From Pseudomonas multiresinivorans (lineage in GTDB: Bacteria > Pseudomonadota > Gammaproteobacteria > Pseudomonadales > Pseudomonadaceae): a stretch of 64,000 nt of DNA. The notes under the pieces were generated by a model. It was not told the DNA's origin. It did no database searches and worked only from the letters and a program-made list of their open reading frames with translations. Within the stretch, counting starts at the first letter, position 1, and each line of letters opens with the position of its first letter. The stretch is taken from the NCBI RefSeq assembly GCF_012971725.1, contig NZ_CP048833.1, positions 6,262,001-6,326,000 of the forward strand. The letters run 5' to 3'. The translations under genes were made by a program, and so were the position numbers. Positions 33,700 to 42,217 of this stretch are shown piece by piece.

Positions 33700-34757
33700 C
33701 ACGCCACCTCCGCATGCAGCAGGGCGATGTAGCGCGCCCGGTGGAAGGCCAGCGAACCCTGGCTGTTGAGCAGCACCATGGCGCGGCGCAGGAACAGGCC
33801 GATGTCGGCCTCGTCGGTGTAGCCGATGCCGCCGTGCAGCTGGATCGCCTGGCGGGTGACCAGCATGGCCGCTTCGGCGGCACGCACCTTGGCGGTGGAC
33901 ACCAGCCGCTGTACCTGGGCGGTCGGCGCGCCGTCATCCAGCGCGGCGGCCGCTTCGCCGACGATGGCGCGGGCCAGTTCGATCTGCAGTTTCAGATCGA
34001 CCATGCGGTGCTGCAGCGACTGGAAGCTGCCGATCTCGCGGCCGAACTGGCGGCGCACGCCGAGGTAGTCGCGTGTCTGTTCGAAGGCCGCGTCCATCAG
34101 CCCGACCAGATAGGCCGAGCAGGCCAGCGCCGCTTCGTCGAGGGCGGCGGGCGTGGACTCGACGAGTTGCGCTGGCGTGCCGTCGAAGCGCAGGCGCGCC
34201 AGGTGGCCGCCGTCCTGGGTCGCTTCCTGATGCAGGCTGAGCCCTTCGGCGTTGCGCTGCACCAGGGCAAGGCCGGCGTTGCAGGCGACCAGCCAGGCAT
34301 CGGCCGCAGCACCGAGCGCCACGTGGGCGATCTCGCCACGCAGCTGGCCGTCGCGCAGTACCGGCAATGCCGCTTCCGCTTCATAACCGATGCCGGCCGG
34401 CAGGATCAGCCGCTCGCCGGCCAACAGCGCATCACGCTCGTCTGCCGGCAGCAGCGGCGCCACCAGGCTCGCCTCGATCAGCGGCTCGGGCAGCAGGCCA
34501 CGGCCCAGCTCTTCCAGCAGCGCCGCATACTCGGCCATGCCCAGCCCGCTGCCGCCCAGCTCCTCGGCGAGGCGCAGGCCCGGCCATCCCATGGCGCAGA
34601 CTTCGCCCCAGGCATCGCGGTCGACGCTCGCCTGCTGGAAGCGCAGACGGCGCACCCGGCCCAGGTCGCCGCCGCGCGGGACCAGGGAGGCGGCGCTGTC
34701 ACGGATCAGCCGCAGGCGCTCTTCGCGTTCCTCGGCCATCGCGGTGTGGTCGGTCAT
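33699..34757 (-). CDS. Acyl-CoA dehydrogenase-like protein (short partner)
   Basis: A 352-residue acyl-CoA dehydrogenase. The N-terminal half is divergent (GRGLLPEPLIEASLVAPLLPA). The C-terminal FAD domain is clear: VRRQFGREIGSFQSLQHRMVDL and AIQLHGGIGYTDEADIGLFLRRA. Such short forms often form heteromers with a full-length dehydrogenase; the companion here is the 31773-32918 product. The start MTDHTAMAEE at 34757 lies 4 bases after the thioesterase stop. Confidence 0.85.
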   Translation of the reverse strand: MTDHTAMAEEREERLRLIRDSAASLVPRGGDLGRVRRLRFQQASVDRDAWGEVCAMGWPGLRLAEELGGSGLGMAEYAALLEELGRGLLPEPLIEASLVAPLLPADERDALLAGERLILPAGIGYEAEAALPVLRDGQLRGEIAHVALGAAADAWLVACNAGLALVQRNAEGLSLHQEATQDGGHLARLRFDGTPAQLVESTPAALDEAALACSAYLVGLMDAAFEQTRDYLGVRRQFGREIGSFQSLQHRMVDLKLQIELARAIVGEAAAALDDGAPTAQVQRLVSTAKVRAAEAAMLVTRQAIQLHGGIGYTDEADIGLFLRRAMVLLNSQGSLAFHRARYIALLHAEVA

Positions 34758-34761
34758 TTCA

Positions 34762-35208
34762 TCATTCCCGTGTCGGTTGAACAGCTCCGGCCGCCGCGGG
34801 CCGGTACTTGAAACTGCCGGTGGCACTGGCGATCAGCTCGCCGGCCTGGTCGAAGATTTCCGCCGCGCAGAAGCACAGCGTGCGGGTGCGCTTGAGCACC
34901 CGGCCGACGGCGTTGATCTCGCCGCGTGTGCTGCCCATGAAGTGGGTGGCCATGTCGATGGTGACCATCGAGCAACCCGGCATCTGCGCGCGGATCGCGC
35001 CGGCCATGGCGGCATCGAGCACGCTCATCAGCACACCGCCGTGGAAGCTGTCGATGTAGTTCATCAGCTCCGGGCGGTGGCGCAGGCGCACCCGCACCAC
35101 CTCGCCATCGACCCAGCGCTCCAGGCCGAGGAACTCCTGGAAGGTGTATCGATCGCGGGGGAACATGTCCGGCCCGGGCGCCTTGGCGGCGCGGGTGAAA
35201 TCGGTCAT
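34762..35208 (-). CDS. PaaI-family acyl-CoA thioesterase
   Basis: A 148-residue hot-dog thioesterase. Active-site region: YIDSFHGGVLMSVLDAAMAGAIRAQ, then TIDMATHFMGSTRGEINAVGRVLK. It probably frees CoA from stalled or toxic intermediates of the pathway. It overlaps the MFS gene stop by four bases (ATGA). Confidence 0.87.
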   Translation of the reverse strand: MTDFTRAAKAPGPDMFPRDRYTFQEFLGLERWVDGEVVRVRLRHRPELMNYIDSFHGGVLMSVLDAAMAGAIRAQMPGCSMVTIDMATHFMGSTRGEINAVGRVLKRTRTLCFCAAEIFDQAGELIASATGSFKYRPAAAGAVQPTRE

Positions 35209-36563
35209 CGCAGGCTTTCCTCCGTAACGGGTTGGCCCAGCGGGCGGGCTGCGCTGTGCGTCGGCGCACGTGCGGGTGTGCCGGGCGGCGCCGTGCGCGC
35301 TTCGCGGTTCGGGTCATACAAGCGGTTGGGGATCAGCAGCGCCGGGATCAGGCCGGTGATGACGTAGGTGATGCCCATCACCAGGAAGCCCGCGCCGATG
35401 GACACGTGGGAGGCCAGCAGGCCGATGGCCGCCGGGGCCACCGCCGCGCCGATGCGGCCGAGGTTGTAGGAGGTACCCACGGCAGCGCCGCGTACCTGGG
35501 TGGAGAAGCTCTCGGTCATGTAGGTGGCGAGCACGCCCACCGGTACGCCGTAGATGAAGCCGAACAGCGCAAGGATCCAGACGATGTTGTCCGGCGTGTG
35601 CCAGAACACGATCACCGGCATGAAGATCGCGGTGCCGATGGCGCCGGCGGCGAAGGTGGCGCGGCGGCCGAAACGGTCCGAGGCGATCCCGGCGAGCACT
35701 TTGCCGAGGATCATCGCGGTGTAGGTGCCGACCATGTAGCCGGTCATGGACTTGAAGTTCATGCCCAGCTCGCTTTCCAGGTACGAGGGCATCCAGTTGT
35801 TGGTGCCGTAGTAGCCGAACAGCAGGAAGCACGAGGTGAGGCTCCAGAGCACGAACATACGGCGGGTGGACGGATCGACCAGCAACTGGCGCATGCCGCC
35901 ACTGGCGACCGCTTGCTGGCGACCGCTGCTGGCCTGCTGCACCCGTTGCGCACGGGCCGCCAGCCAGGACGGCGACTCCGGCACCCAGGGCCGCAGCGCC
36001 AGGCAGATCAGCGCCGCGCCGATCGCGGTGAAGAACAGCGCGCGCCAGCCGTAGTCGGGGATGATCTGCCCGGCAAGAACGGTCGCCACCAGATAGCCCA
36101 CGGTCCAGCCGGCCTGCATGGTCGCCAGGATGGTGGTGCGGTACTTCGCGGTGACGAACTCGGACATCAGGATGTTGCAGGCGACGAACAGCGAGCCCAG
36201 GCCCAGCGAGGAGACGAAGCGGATCAGCGCGAAGGCCCAGAAGTTGTGCGCCAGCCCGAGTAGCGCGGTGCCGACGGAGAACACCAGGATGGTCCAGGTC
36301 ACCACCCGCACCCGGCCGAAGCGGTCGCACGCCCAGCCACCGTAGATGCCGCCGATGGCCATGCCGGCCAGGGTCACGCTGCCCAGCGAGCCGGCCTCGA
36401 AGTTGGAGAGGCCGAACTCAGCCTTCAGGCTGTTCAGGCTGTAGGCAAGGAACATCAGGTCGGCGCCGTCGGCGAGCAGACCCAGGAAGCAGAAGAGGAA
36501 GGCGATCACCAGGGTCCGCCGCGGTATCGCGGTGCCCTGGGCCAAGCTGTCGGGTGCGTTCAT
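35205..36563 (-). CDS. MFS transporter, aromatic acid:H+ symporter type
   Basis: A 452-residue twelve-helix carrier. MFS signatures are GGIYGGWACDRFGRVRV (loop 2-3) and GIASDRFGRRATFAAG (loop 8-9), and the early ADGADLMFLAYSLNSLK resembles the DGYD motif of the AAHS family (PcaK, BenK). It probably imports the acid that the cluster degrades. It is embedded in the operon, 39 bases downstream of the MaoC gene. Confidence 0.88.
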   Translation of the reverse strand: MNAPDSLAQGTAIPRRTLVIAFLFCFLGLLADGADLMFLAYSLNSLKAEFGLSNFEAGSLGSVTLAGMAIGGIYGGWACDRFGRVRVVTWTILVFSVGTALLGLAHNFWAFALIRFVSSLGLGSLFVACNILMSEFVTAKYRTTILATMQAGWTVGYLVATVLAGQIIPDYGWRALFFTAIGAALICLALRPWVPESPSWLAARAQRVQQASSGRQQAVASGGMRQLLVDPSTRRMFVLWSLTSCFLLFGYYGTNNWMPSYLESELGMNFKSMTGYMVGTYTAMILGKVLAGIASDRFGRRATFAAGAIGTAIFMPVIVFWHTPDNIVWILALFGFIYGVPVGVLATYMTESFSTQVRGAAVGTSYNLGRIGAAVAPAAIGLLASHVSIGAGFLVMGITYVITGLIPALLIPNRLYDPNREARTAPPGTPARAPTHSAARPLGQPVTEESLR

Positions 36564-36602
36564 TGTTGTTGTTCTCGCAGGTTGGTTGAGGTCGTCGTCG
36601 CG

Positions 36603-37484
36603 CTAGGCCCGCCCGGCTAGTTCTCCACTGTCCGGGGTGAGGCGCACGCGGCCGTTGTCCAGTACCACCACGTCGCGCTCGACGACGCGGGTGCGGAAGG
36701 AGCCGTCATTCCAGATTTCGGTACGCAGGGTTTCGCCGGGGAAAACCGGTGCGGAGAAGCGCACCTGCAGATGGGCGAAACGCTCCGCGCGGTAGTCGGC
36801 GAAGCCGCGCAGCAGCGCGTGGAAGGCCACGCCCAGGGTGCACAGGCCATGCAGGATCGGCCGCGGGAAACCACCGCGAGCCGCCGCCGCGGGGCTGGCG
36901 TGGATCGGGTTGTCGTCGCCGTTCAGGCGGTAGTGCAGCGCCTGCTCGGGGCGGGTCGGCAGGTCGATGACCAGGTCCGGCGCCTGCTCGGGCAGACGGT
37001 GCGGTTGGCTCAGCGACTGGCTGTCGCCGCCGAAACCGCCGTCACCACGCAGGAAGGTGGTACCGCGGGCAATCGCCAGCACCTCACCGCTCTGCGCATC
37101 GCTGACGACCTTCTCGCTATAGAGCAGCGCGCCCTTGCCGGCGCCCTTGTCGACCAGCCCGGTAACGCGGGTGCGGCCGATCACTTCGCCTTCCACCGGC
37201 AGCGGCTTGAGCCATTCGATGCTCTGCTCGCCGTGGACCAGGCGCAGGGCATCGACGCCGGTGTCCGGGTTGCCCAGCCAGAAGCCGGGATGACCGAGCA
37301 CCACCGCCATGCAGGGCAGCGCCTGGAGTTCGCGGTTGGCATCGACGAAGGTCAGCTGGTGCTCATCCATCGGGTCCGCGCCGAGGCCCACCGACAGCGC
37401 GTAGAAGGCACTGTCGTGACGGCTGAAGCGCTGGCGTACTTCCGGGATCGGGTAGTTCAGCAGGTGCTCAGGATTCAGCGCCAT
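36603..37484 (-). CDS. MaoC-like (R)-specific enoyl-CoA hydratase
   Basis: A 293-residue double hot-dog protein. The C-terminal hydratase-2 motif is YRLNGDDNPIHASPAAAARGG with Asp and His in the expected places, followed by ILHGLCTLG. The N-terminal half is a degenerate hot dog, as in peroxisomal MFE-2 hydratases. It would hydrate a 2-enoyl-CoA. The start overlaps the end of the acyl-CoA synthetase gene by 17 bases. Confidence 0.9.
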   Translation of the reverse strand: MALNPEHLLNYPIPEVRQRFSRHDSAFYALSVGLGADPMDEHQLTFVDANRELQALPCMAVVLGHPGFWLGNPDTGVDALRLVHGEQSIEWLKPLPVEGEVIGRTRVTGLVDKGAGKGALLYSEKVVSDAQSGEVLAIARGTTFLRGDGGFGGDSQSLSQPHRLPEQAPDLVIDLPTRPEQALHYRLNGDDNPIHASPAAAARGGFPRPILHGLCTLGVAFHALLRGFADYRAERFAHLQVRFSAPVFPGETLRTEIWNDGSFRTRVVERDVVVLDNGRVRLTPDSGELAGRA

Positions 37485-39603
37485 GGGCCACCTCCTCCAC
37501 TTCCAGCACCGCGTCGGCGGCCCAGGCGCCCTGCCCTTCAGGCATGGCGAAGACCGGGTTGAGGTCCACCGAACGCAGGCGCGGGCCCGCTTCGGCGGCG
37601 AACTGCGAGAGCTGCGAGAGCACCCGTGACAGGGCCTTGATATCGGTCACCGGACGACCACGGGCGCCCAGCAGCAGCGGCGCGCCCTTGATGCTGCGGA
37701 TCATCTGTTCGGCCTCGTCGACGCCGAACGGACAACGGCGGAACACCACGTCCTTGAGTACTTCGACGAAGATGCCGCCGAGGCCGAACACCGCCACCGG
37801 GCCGAACTGCGGGTCACGCTGGATGCCCATGAAGCACTCGACGCCGCCCTGCAGCTGACGCGCCACCAGCACGCCATCGAAGCGGGCGTTCGGCGCGTGT
37901 TCGGCGGCACGTTCGAGCAGCAATGAGTAGCCGTCGCGCACGGCCTGGGCGCTGTTCACGTTGAGCAGCACGCCGCCGATTTCCGACTTGTGCAGGATGT
38001 CCGCCGAGGCGATTTTCAGCACCACCGGGAAGCCGATCTGTTCGGCGAATGCAGCGGCTTCCGCAGCGCTTTTCAGCACACGTTCGGGCGCCGATTCGAT
38101 GCCGGCGCGCGCCAGCAATTGCTTGGCTTCGGCCTCACCGGGCGTGCTGGCCGGCAGCTCAACGCCGCCTGGCACAGGAATCCTGCGCAGCGGCCGGGCG
38201 AATGCTTCGCCCAACTGGCCCATGGCCTGGATGGCGCGCACGGCACGGGTCGGGTCCTCGAACAGAGCGAAGCCGGCCTTCTGGTACGGCGCCAGCTCCT
38301 CGCCCTCGCCCATCACCGAGACCACGAACAGGCGGTCCGGGTGATCGACCTTGATCCGCGCGAACTGCTCGGCCAGGCGCGGGCCGATGGAGGCAGCGGT
38401 GCCGGCCTGGGTGAAGAAGGCGATCAGCGAGCGGTAACCGCCGTCCACCACCATGGACTCGGTGAAGTCGTGCACCAGGCTCAGGTCGTTGAGCGCCTGG
38501 GCCGTGCAGTCCACCGGGTTGAGCGGCGAGGCATAGTGCAGGCGCTGCTTCAGGCGCGCCTGGGCCGCTTCCGGCATCGGCGGCATGGGCAGGCCGACGT
38601 CCTCGGCAGCATCGCTGACGATGATCCCGGCGCCACCGCTGACGGTGATCATTCCCAGGCTGTTGTTCACCGGGTAGATGCGCTGGGTGGCGAGGTAAGC
38701 GATGTCCACCAGCTCTTCGGTGGTACGCGCGCGGACCACCGCGTAGTCGGCCAGCACCGCATCGAGCACCTTGTCGTCGCCAGCCAGGGAGGCGGTATGC
38801 GACATGGCCGCGCGACCGCCCAGCTCGCTGCGCCCGACCTTGTGCAGGATCACCGGCTTGCCGGCGCGATGGGCCGCTTCGAGCGCGGCGAGAAAGCTGT
38901 CGACGTTGCGGATGGATTCGGCGTAGGCCATCACCACGTCGACCTCCGGCGATTCCACCAGCCAGCCGATGGCGTCGCCCAGGGTGACGTCGGCCTCGTT
39001 GCCGGTGGCGACGCAGATCGGCGTACCCAGCCCGCGCTGCCGCGACAGGCCGAGCAGGTGCGCCCCATACGCCCCGGACTGGGTGGCGATGCCGACTCGC
39101 CCGGCCAGCGGGATGCCACGCTCCAGGCTGGTGGAGAAGAAGGCGTAGTAGCCCAGGTTGGCGTTGAACACGCCCAGGGCATTCGGACCCAGCAGGCGCA
39201 TGTTCGCCACGCGGGCGGCTTCGACGATGGCGTCCTGCATGGCCACGCCCTCCTCGCCGACTTCGCTGAAGCCCGAGGAGAACACGATGGCGCTGCGCGC
39301 GCCCTTGCGACCCAGCGCCTGGACGGTCTCCAGCACCTGCGGCGCCGGCACCGCGATGATCGCCACGTCCGGCGCCTCAGGCAGCGCGTCGACGCTGGCA
39401 TAGGCCGGCAGGCCCTGGATCTCCGTGCGATTGGGGTTCACCGGCAGGATGCGGCCGGTGAAGCCGTTGCGCAGCATGTAGGCGATGGGGCGGCCACCGA
39501 TGCGGTGCGGGTCGCTGGAAGCGCCGACCACGGCGACCGAGCGCGGCTGGATCAGCGGGGTAAGGCTGGCGAAGGCTGTGTGTTGCAAGTGACTCACTGA
39601 CAT
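37468..39603 (-). CDS. ADP-forming acyl-CoA synthetase (acetate-CoA ligase family)
   Basis: A 711-residue fusion of the two subunits of nucleoside-diphosphate-forming acyl-CoA synthetases. The CoA-binding Rossmann domain is at the N-terminus (SVAVVGASSDPHRIGGRPI, about residues 20-38). A succinyl-CoA-ligase-like middle follows with the phospho-His region in ALVSHTASLAGDD-type AAMSHTASLAGDD. The ATP-grasp domain is C-terminal (GFPVVLKIASADILHKSEIGGV). The start MSVSHLQ at 39603 follows GGTGGAA. It is the only acyl-CoA-forming ligase in the cluster, so it probably activates the imported acid. Confidence 0.9.
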   Translation of the reverse strand: MSVSHLQHTAFASLTPLIQPRSVAVVGASSDPHRIGGRPIAYMLRNGFTGRILPVNPNRTEIQGLPAYASVDALPEAPDVAIIAVPAPQVLETVQALGRKGARSAIVFSSGFSEVGEEGVAMQDAIVEAARVANMRLLGPNALGVFNANLGYYAFFSTSLERGIPLAGRVGIATQSGAYGAHLLGLSRQRGLGTPICVATGNEADVTLGDAIGWLVESPEVDVVMAYAESIRNVDSFLAALEAAHRAGKPVILHKVGRSELGGRAAMSHTASLAGDDKVLDAVLADYAVVRARTTEELVDIAYLATQRIYPVNNSLGMITVSGGAGIIVSDAAEDVGLPMPPMPEAAQARLKQRLHYASPLNPVDCTAQALNDLSLVHDFTESMVVDGGYRSLIAFFTQAGTAASIGPRLAEQFARIKVDHPDRLFVVSVMGEGEELAPYQKAGFALFEDPTRAVRAIQAMGQLGEAFARPLRRIPVPGGVELPASTPGEAEAKQLLARAGIESAPERVLKSAAEAAAFAEQIGFPVVLKIASADILHKSEIGGVLLNVNSAQAVRDGYSLLLERAAEHAPNARFDGVLVARQLQGGVECFMGIQRDPQFGPVAVFGLGGIFVEVLKDVVFRRCPFGVDEAEQMIRSIKGAPLLLGARGRPVTDIKALSRVLSQLSQFAAEAGPRLRSVDLNPVFAMPEGQGAWAADAVLEVEEVAHGAES

Positions 39604-39725
39604 GACGTTCCACCTGAACAGATAACGGGTGCCGGACGAGGCCGTCCCGGCGCGAGGGCGAGCGCGTCCACGGCGGGCCGCATGCTTATCGCGGGCGGCC
39701 ACCGGGAGGGCGTCTTGCCCGGATT

Positions 39726-40877
39726 TCAGAGCACGTTCTGGGTGCCGAGCAGCGCGGTGACCTGGCTGGACAAGGTCCCGCCGTTGCCATGCAGCAGCGC
39801 GACGTCGGCTTTCTTCAACTGGCGCTCACCGGCCTGTCGGCGCAACTGGGTAACCGCCTCGATGATCAGGAACATGCCGTACATGCCCGGATGCACACAG
39901 GACAGCCCGCCACCGTTGGTGTTCACCGCCAGCTCGCCACCAGGAGCGATGCGCCCGCCCTGGACGAAGCGGCCGCCCTCGCCCTTCGGGCAGAAGCCGA
40001 GGTCTTCGAGGAACAGGATCGTATTGATGGTGAAGGCGTCGTAGACCATCACCAGGTCGATGTCCGAGTGCTTCACGCCGGCCATCTGCATGGCGCGTGG
40101 ACCGCTCTCGGAAGCGGCAGTGACGGTGAGGTCGGGCATGGCAACGATGGAACGGTGCCACTGCGCGCCGGCCGCGCCGAGGAAGTAGATCGGCGCCTTG
40201 GGCAGGTCCCGCGCGCGTTCGGCGCGCACCATCACGCAGGCGCCGCCGCCATCGGTGACCAGGCAGCAGTCGGCCTTGCTCAGCGGGTCGCTGACCATCC
40301 GTGCGGCGAGCACGTCATCGATGCTCAGCGGGCCACGGGCGAAGGCCTCGGGATTGAGGTTGGCCCACCCCCGCGCGGCCACGGCCACTTCGGCCAGGTG
40401 CTCGCGGGTGGTGCCGTATTGATGCATGTGCCGGCTGGCAGCCAGCGCATAGGCGGTGATCGGGTGGCGTGGCTGGTAGGGTGTTTCGTGCCACTGCGGC
40501 TCGCTCATCGATACCAGCTTGCCGCCAGCGGTACGCTGGTTGGAGCCATAGCAGATCAGCGCTGCGTCACACAGGCCGGCCTCCAGGGCCAGGGTCGCCT
40601 GCAGAAGGTGAAGCTCGAAGCTGGAGCCGCCGACATTGGTGCCATCGACGAACTTCGGCTTGATGCCCAGGTATTCGCAGACCGATAGGGTCGGGAAGGC
40701 GTGGGAGCTGGTGGCCGAGAACACCGCGTCGATGTCCGAGAGTTTCAGCCCGGCATCGGCGATGGCTTTCATCGACGCCTGACCGAGCAGTTCCATGGCG
40801 CTGTAGCCGTGGGCTTCGCCGATACCGGCACTGCCGATGCCGACGATGGCGGTCTTGCCGCGCAGTACCTGGCTCAT
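39726..40877 (-). CDS. Thiolase-like protein lacking the catalytic cysteines
   Basis: A 383-residue thiolase-fold protein of the SCP2/lipid-transfer group (KTAIVGIGSAGIGEAHG at the start). Where thiolases have the nucleophilic Cys it reads VGGSSFELHLLQA, and the C-terminal Cys motif reads LLHGNGGTLSSQ. The His of NGGGLSCVHPGMYG is kept. This pattern belongs to a subgroup annotated as acetyl-CoA acetyltransferase; relatives such as Ltp2 act as retro-aldolases with a DUF35 partner. The DUF35 gene immediately upstream overlaps it by four bases. Confidence 0.87.
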   Translation of the reverse strand: MSQVLRGKTAIVGIGSAGIGEAHGYSAMELLGQASMKAIADAGLKLSDIDAVFSATSSHAFPTLSVCEYLGIKPKFVDGTNVGGSSFELHLLQATLALEAGLCDAALICYGSNQRTAGGKLVSMSEPQWHETPYQPRHPITAYALAASRHMHQYGTTREHLAEVAVAARGWANLNPEAFARGPLSIDDVLAARMVSDPLSKADCCLVTDGGGACVMVRAERARDLPKAPIYFLGAAGAQWHRSIVAMPDLTVTAASESGPRAMQMAGVKHSDIDLVMVYDAFTINTILFLEDLGFCPKGEGGRFVQGGRIAPGGELAVNTNGGGLSCVHPGMYGMFLIIEAVTQLRRQAGERQLKKADVALLHGNGGTLSSQVTALLGTQNVL

Positions 40878-41260
40878 GCCTGCACCTCCGCGAGAGGCTC
40901 GAAGACGACGACGGCGCCACTCTCCTGCTGGGCGATGCGCGCCTTGACGCGGGTGCCGATCGGCAGGCTGAGGTGCCCTTCGATACGCGACATCATGCGC
41001 ACGCCTTCATCCAGGTCGATCAGGGCGACGTTGTAGTCACCGCTGCGGGCGCGATTGACGGTCAGGGCATAAAGGGTGCCCAGGCCACTGGCGGGAACCC
41101 ATTCCAGGTCCGTTTCGCCGCTGCCCGGCACCTGGGTGCGCGGGTAGAACACGTGCCGGCCGGTGGAGGCGCTGCGCTGCAACATGAATTGCCCCTGGGC
41201 AAGGAAGGCAAGGTACTGCGCTTCGGGCCCTGGCATGTTGCGGTCGGGGAAATCCACCAT
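40874..41260 (-). CDS. DUF35 OB-fold protein without zinc-ribbon cysteines
   Basis: A 128-residue partner-type protein. The OB fold is visible (GLGTLYALTVNRARSGDYNVALIDLDEGVRMMSRI, GTRVKARI). The N-terminal ribbon, usually CxxC...CxxC, reads RSASTGRHVFYPRTQVPGSG; the whole protein has no Cys. Such proteins form complexes with thiolase-like proteins encoded beside them. It is the first gene of the catabolic operon, with TTGACA/TATTCT promoter elements about 100 bases upstream. Confidence 0.85.
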   Translation of the reverse strand: MVDFPDRNMPGPEAQYLAFLAQGQFMLQRSASTGRHVFYPRTQVPGSGETDLEWVPASGLGTLYALTVNRARSGDYNVALIDLDEGVRMMSRIEGHLSLPIGTRVKARIAQQESGAVVVFEPLAEVQA

Positions 41261-41340
41261 TGAGGTTTCTCCTTTGTTCTTGTTCTGCCTTTGTTGCAAA
41301 GTGCGTTACCGCCCATGCCAAGCCAGCTTCACGGAAGCCG

Positions 41341-41387
41341 TTGCAGGCGTCGCAGGGTCAGAATACATTCACAATACTGAATGTCAA
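41341..41387. promoter_or_regulatory. Divergent promoters and IclR operator
   Basis: For the minus-strand operon, TTGACA (41387-41382) and TATTCT (41365-41360) are 16 bases apart. For the plus-strand IclR gene, TTGCAG (41341-41346) and TACATT (41364-41369) are 17 apart. The palindrome ACATTC-acaatact-GAATGT (41365-41384) lies between the operon -35 and -10 and covers the IclR -10, so one bound dimer could control both. Confidence 0.65.
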
Positions 41388-41392
41388 TCAGA

Positions 41393-42217
41393 ATGCAGAA
41401 TATGACCACTGAAAAGACCGTCGAAGAAGCCAGCAGCAAACGCACCGGCAGCGCCAAGGATGTAGGCGCCGTGGTGAACGCCATCCAGATCCTCCGCCAC
41501 CTGGCCAACGCCGAAGGCCCCGAGGGCGCAACCGCCATCGCCCGCGCCACGGGAGTCAGCCCGAGCACCACCTTCAACATCCTGCGCACCCTGACCAACG
41601 AGCAGCTGACCTCGTTCAACAACGACACCAAGACCTACCGCCTGGGGCTGGGCCTGTCGGAGCTGGCGGTGAGCTTCATCGGCCGCAGCTACGCCGACCT
41701 TATCCAACCGGAACTGGAACGCCTGAGCACCAGCCACAACATCCTGATCGCCCTGTGGCAGGTCACCGACGATGCGCACATCCGCGTGATCGCGGTGTCC
41801 GCGCCAACCGCAGCGCACGTCAACGTCGCCGTCGGCTCGCGCCTGCCGGAACTGGTAGGCGCCGCCGGGCGCTGCGTCGCCGGCCTGCGCAACCTTCCGG
41901 ACGACGAACTGCGCCGCCGCCTGACCCGCGTACGCTGGGAAAGCCCGCCAAGCTTCGAGGAATACCACAGCGATGCAGCCGCCACCCTGGAGCGCGGCTG
42001 GGCCATCGACCAGGACCATCTCTATCGCGGCGTCAGCATGGTCGCCAGCGCAATCATCGACCACGACCGCCAGCCTCGCTTCATCATTTCCGGCATCGGC
42101 ATCAGCGCCCAACATGAGCGCGAGAAGCTCGAGCAGATCGGCGCCAGCCTGCACGAGACGGCCCGTTTCATCAGCCGCTCGCTATTCCCCCAGGGGAATT
42201 CCAGCCAGTCGGAATGA
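41393..42217 (+). CDS. IclR family transcriptional regulator
   Basis: A regulator of about 274 residues. The winged helix is VVNAIQILRHLANAEGPEGATAIARATGVSPSTTFNILRTL (about residues 25-65). The IclR effector domain follows with VAVGSRLPELVGAAGRCVAGL and SMVASAIIDHDRQPRFIISGIG. Three in-frame ATGs exist (41381, 41393, 41402). The first lies inside the operator, so 41393 is preferred with low certainty. It is divergent from the catabolic operon and very probably its controller; IclR proteins typically sense an aromatic or short acid. Confidence 0.88.
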   Translation: MQNMTTEKTVEEASSKRTGSAKDVGAVVNAIQILRHLANAEGPEGATAIARATGVSPSTTFNILRTLTNEQLTSFNNDTKTYRLGLGLSELAVSFIGRSYADLIQPELERLSTSHNILIALWQVTDDAHIRVIAVSAPTAAHVNVAVGSRLPELVGAAGRCVAGLRNLPDDELRRRLTRVRWESPPSFEEYHSDAAATLERGWAIDQDHLYRGVSMVASAIIDHDRQPRFIISGIGISAQHEREKLEQIGASLHETARFISRSLFPQGNSSQSE

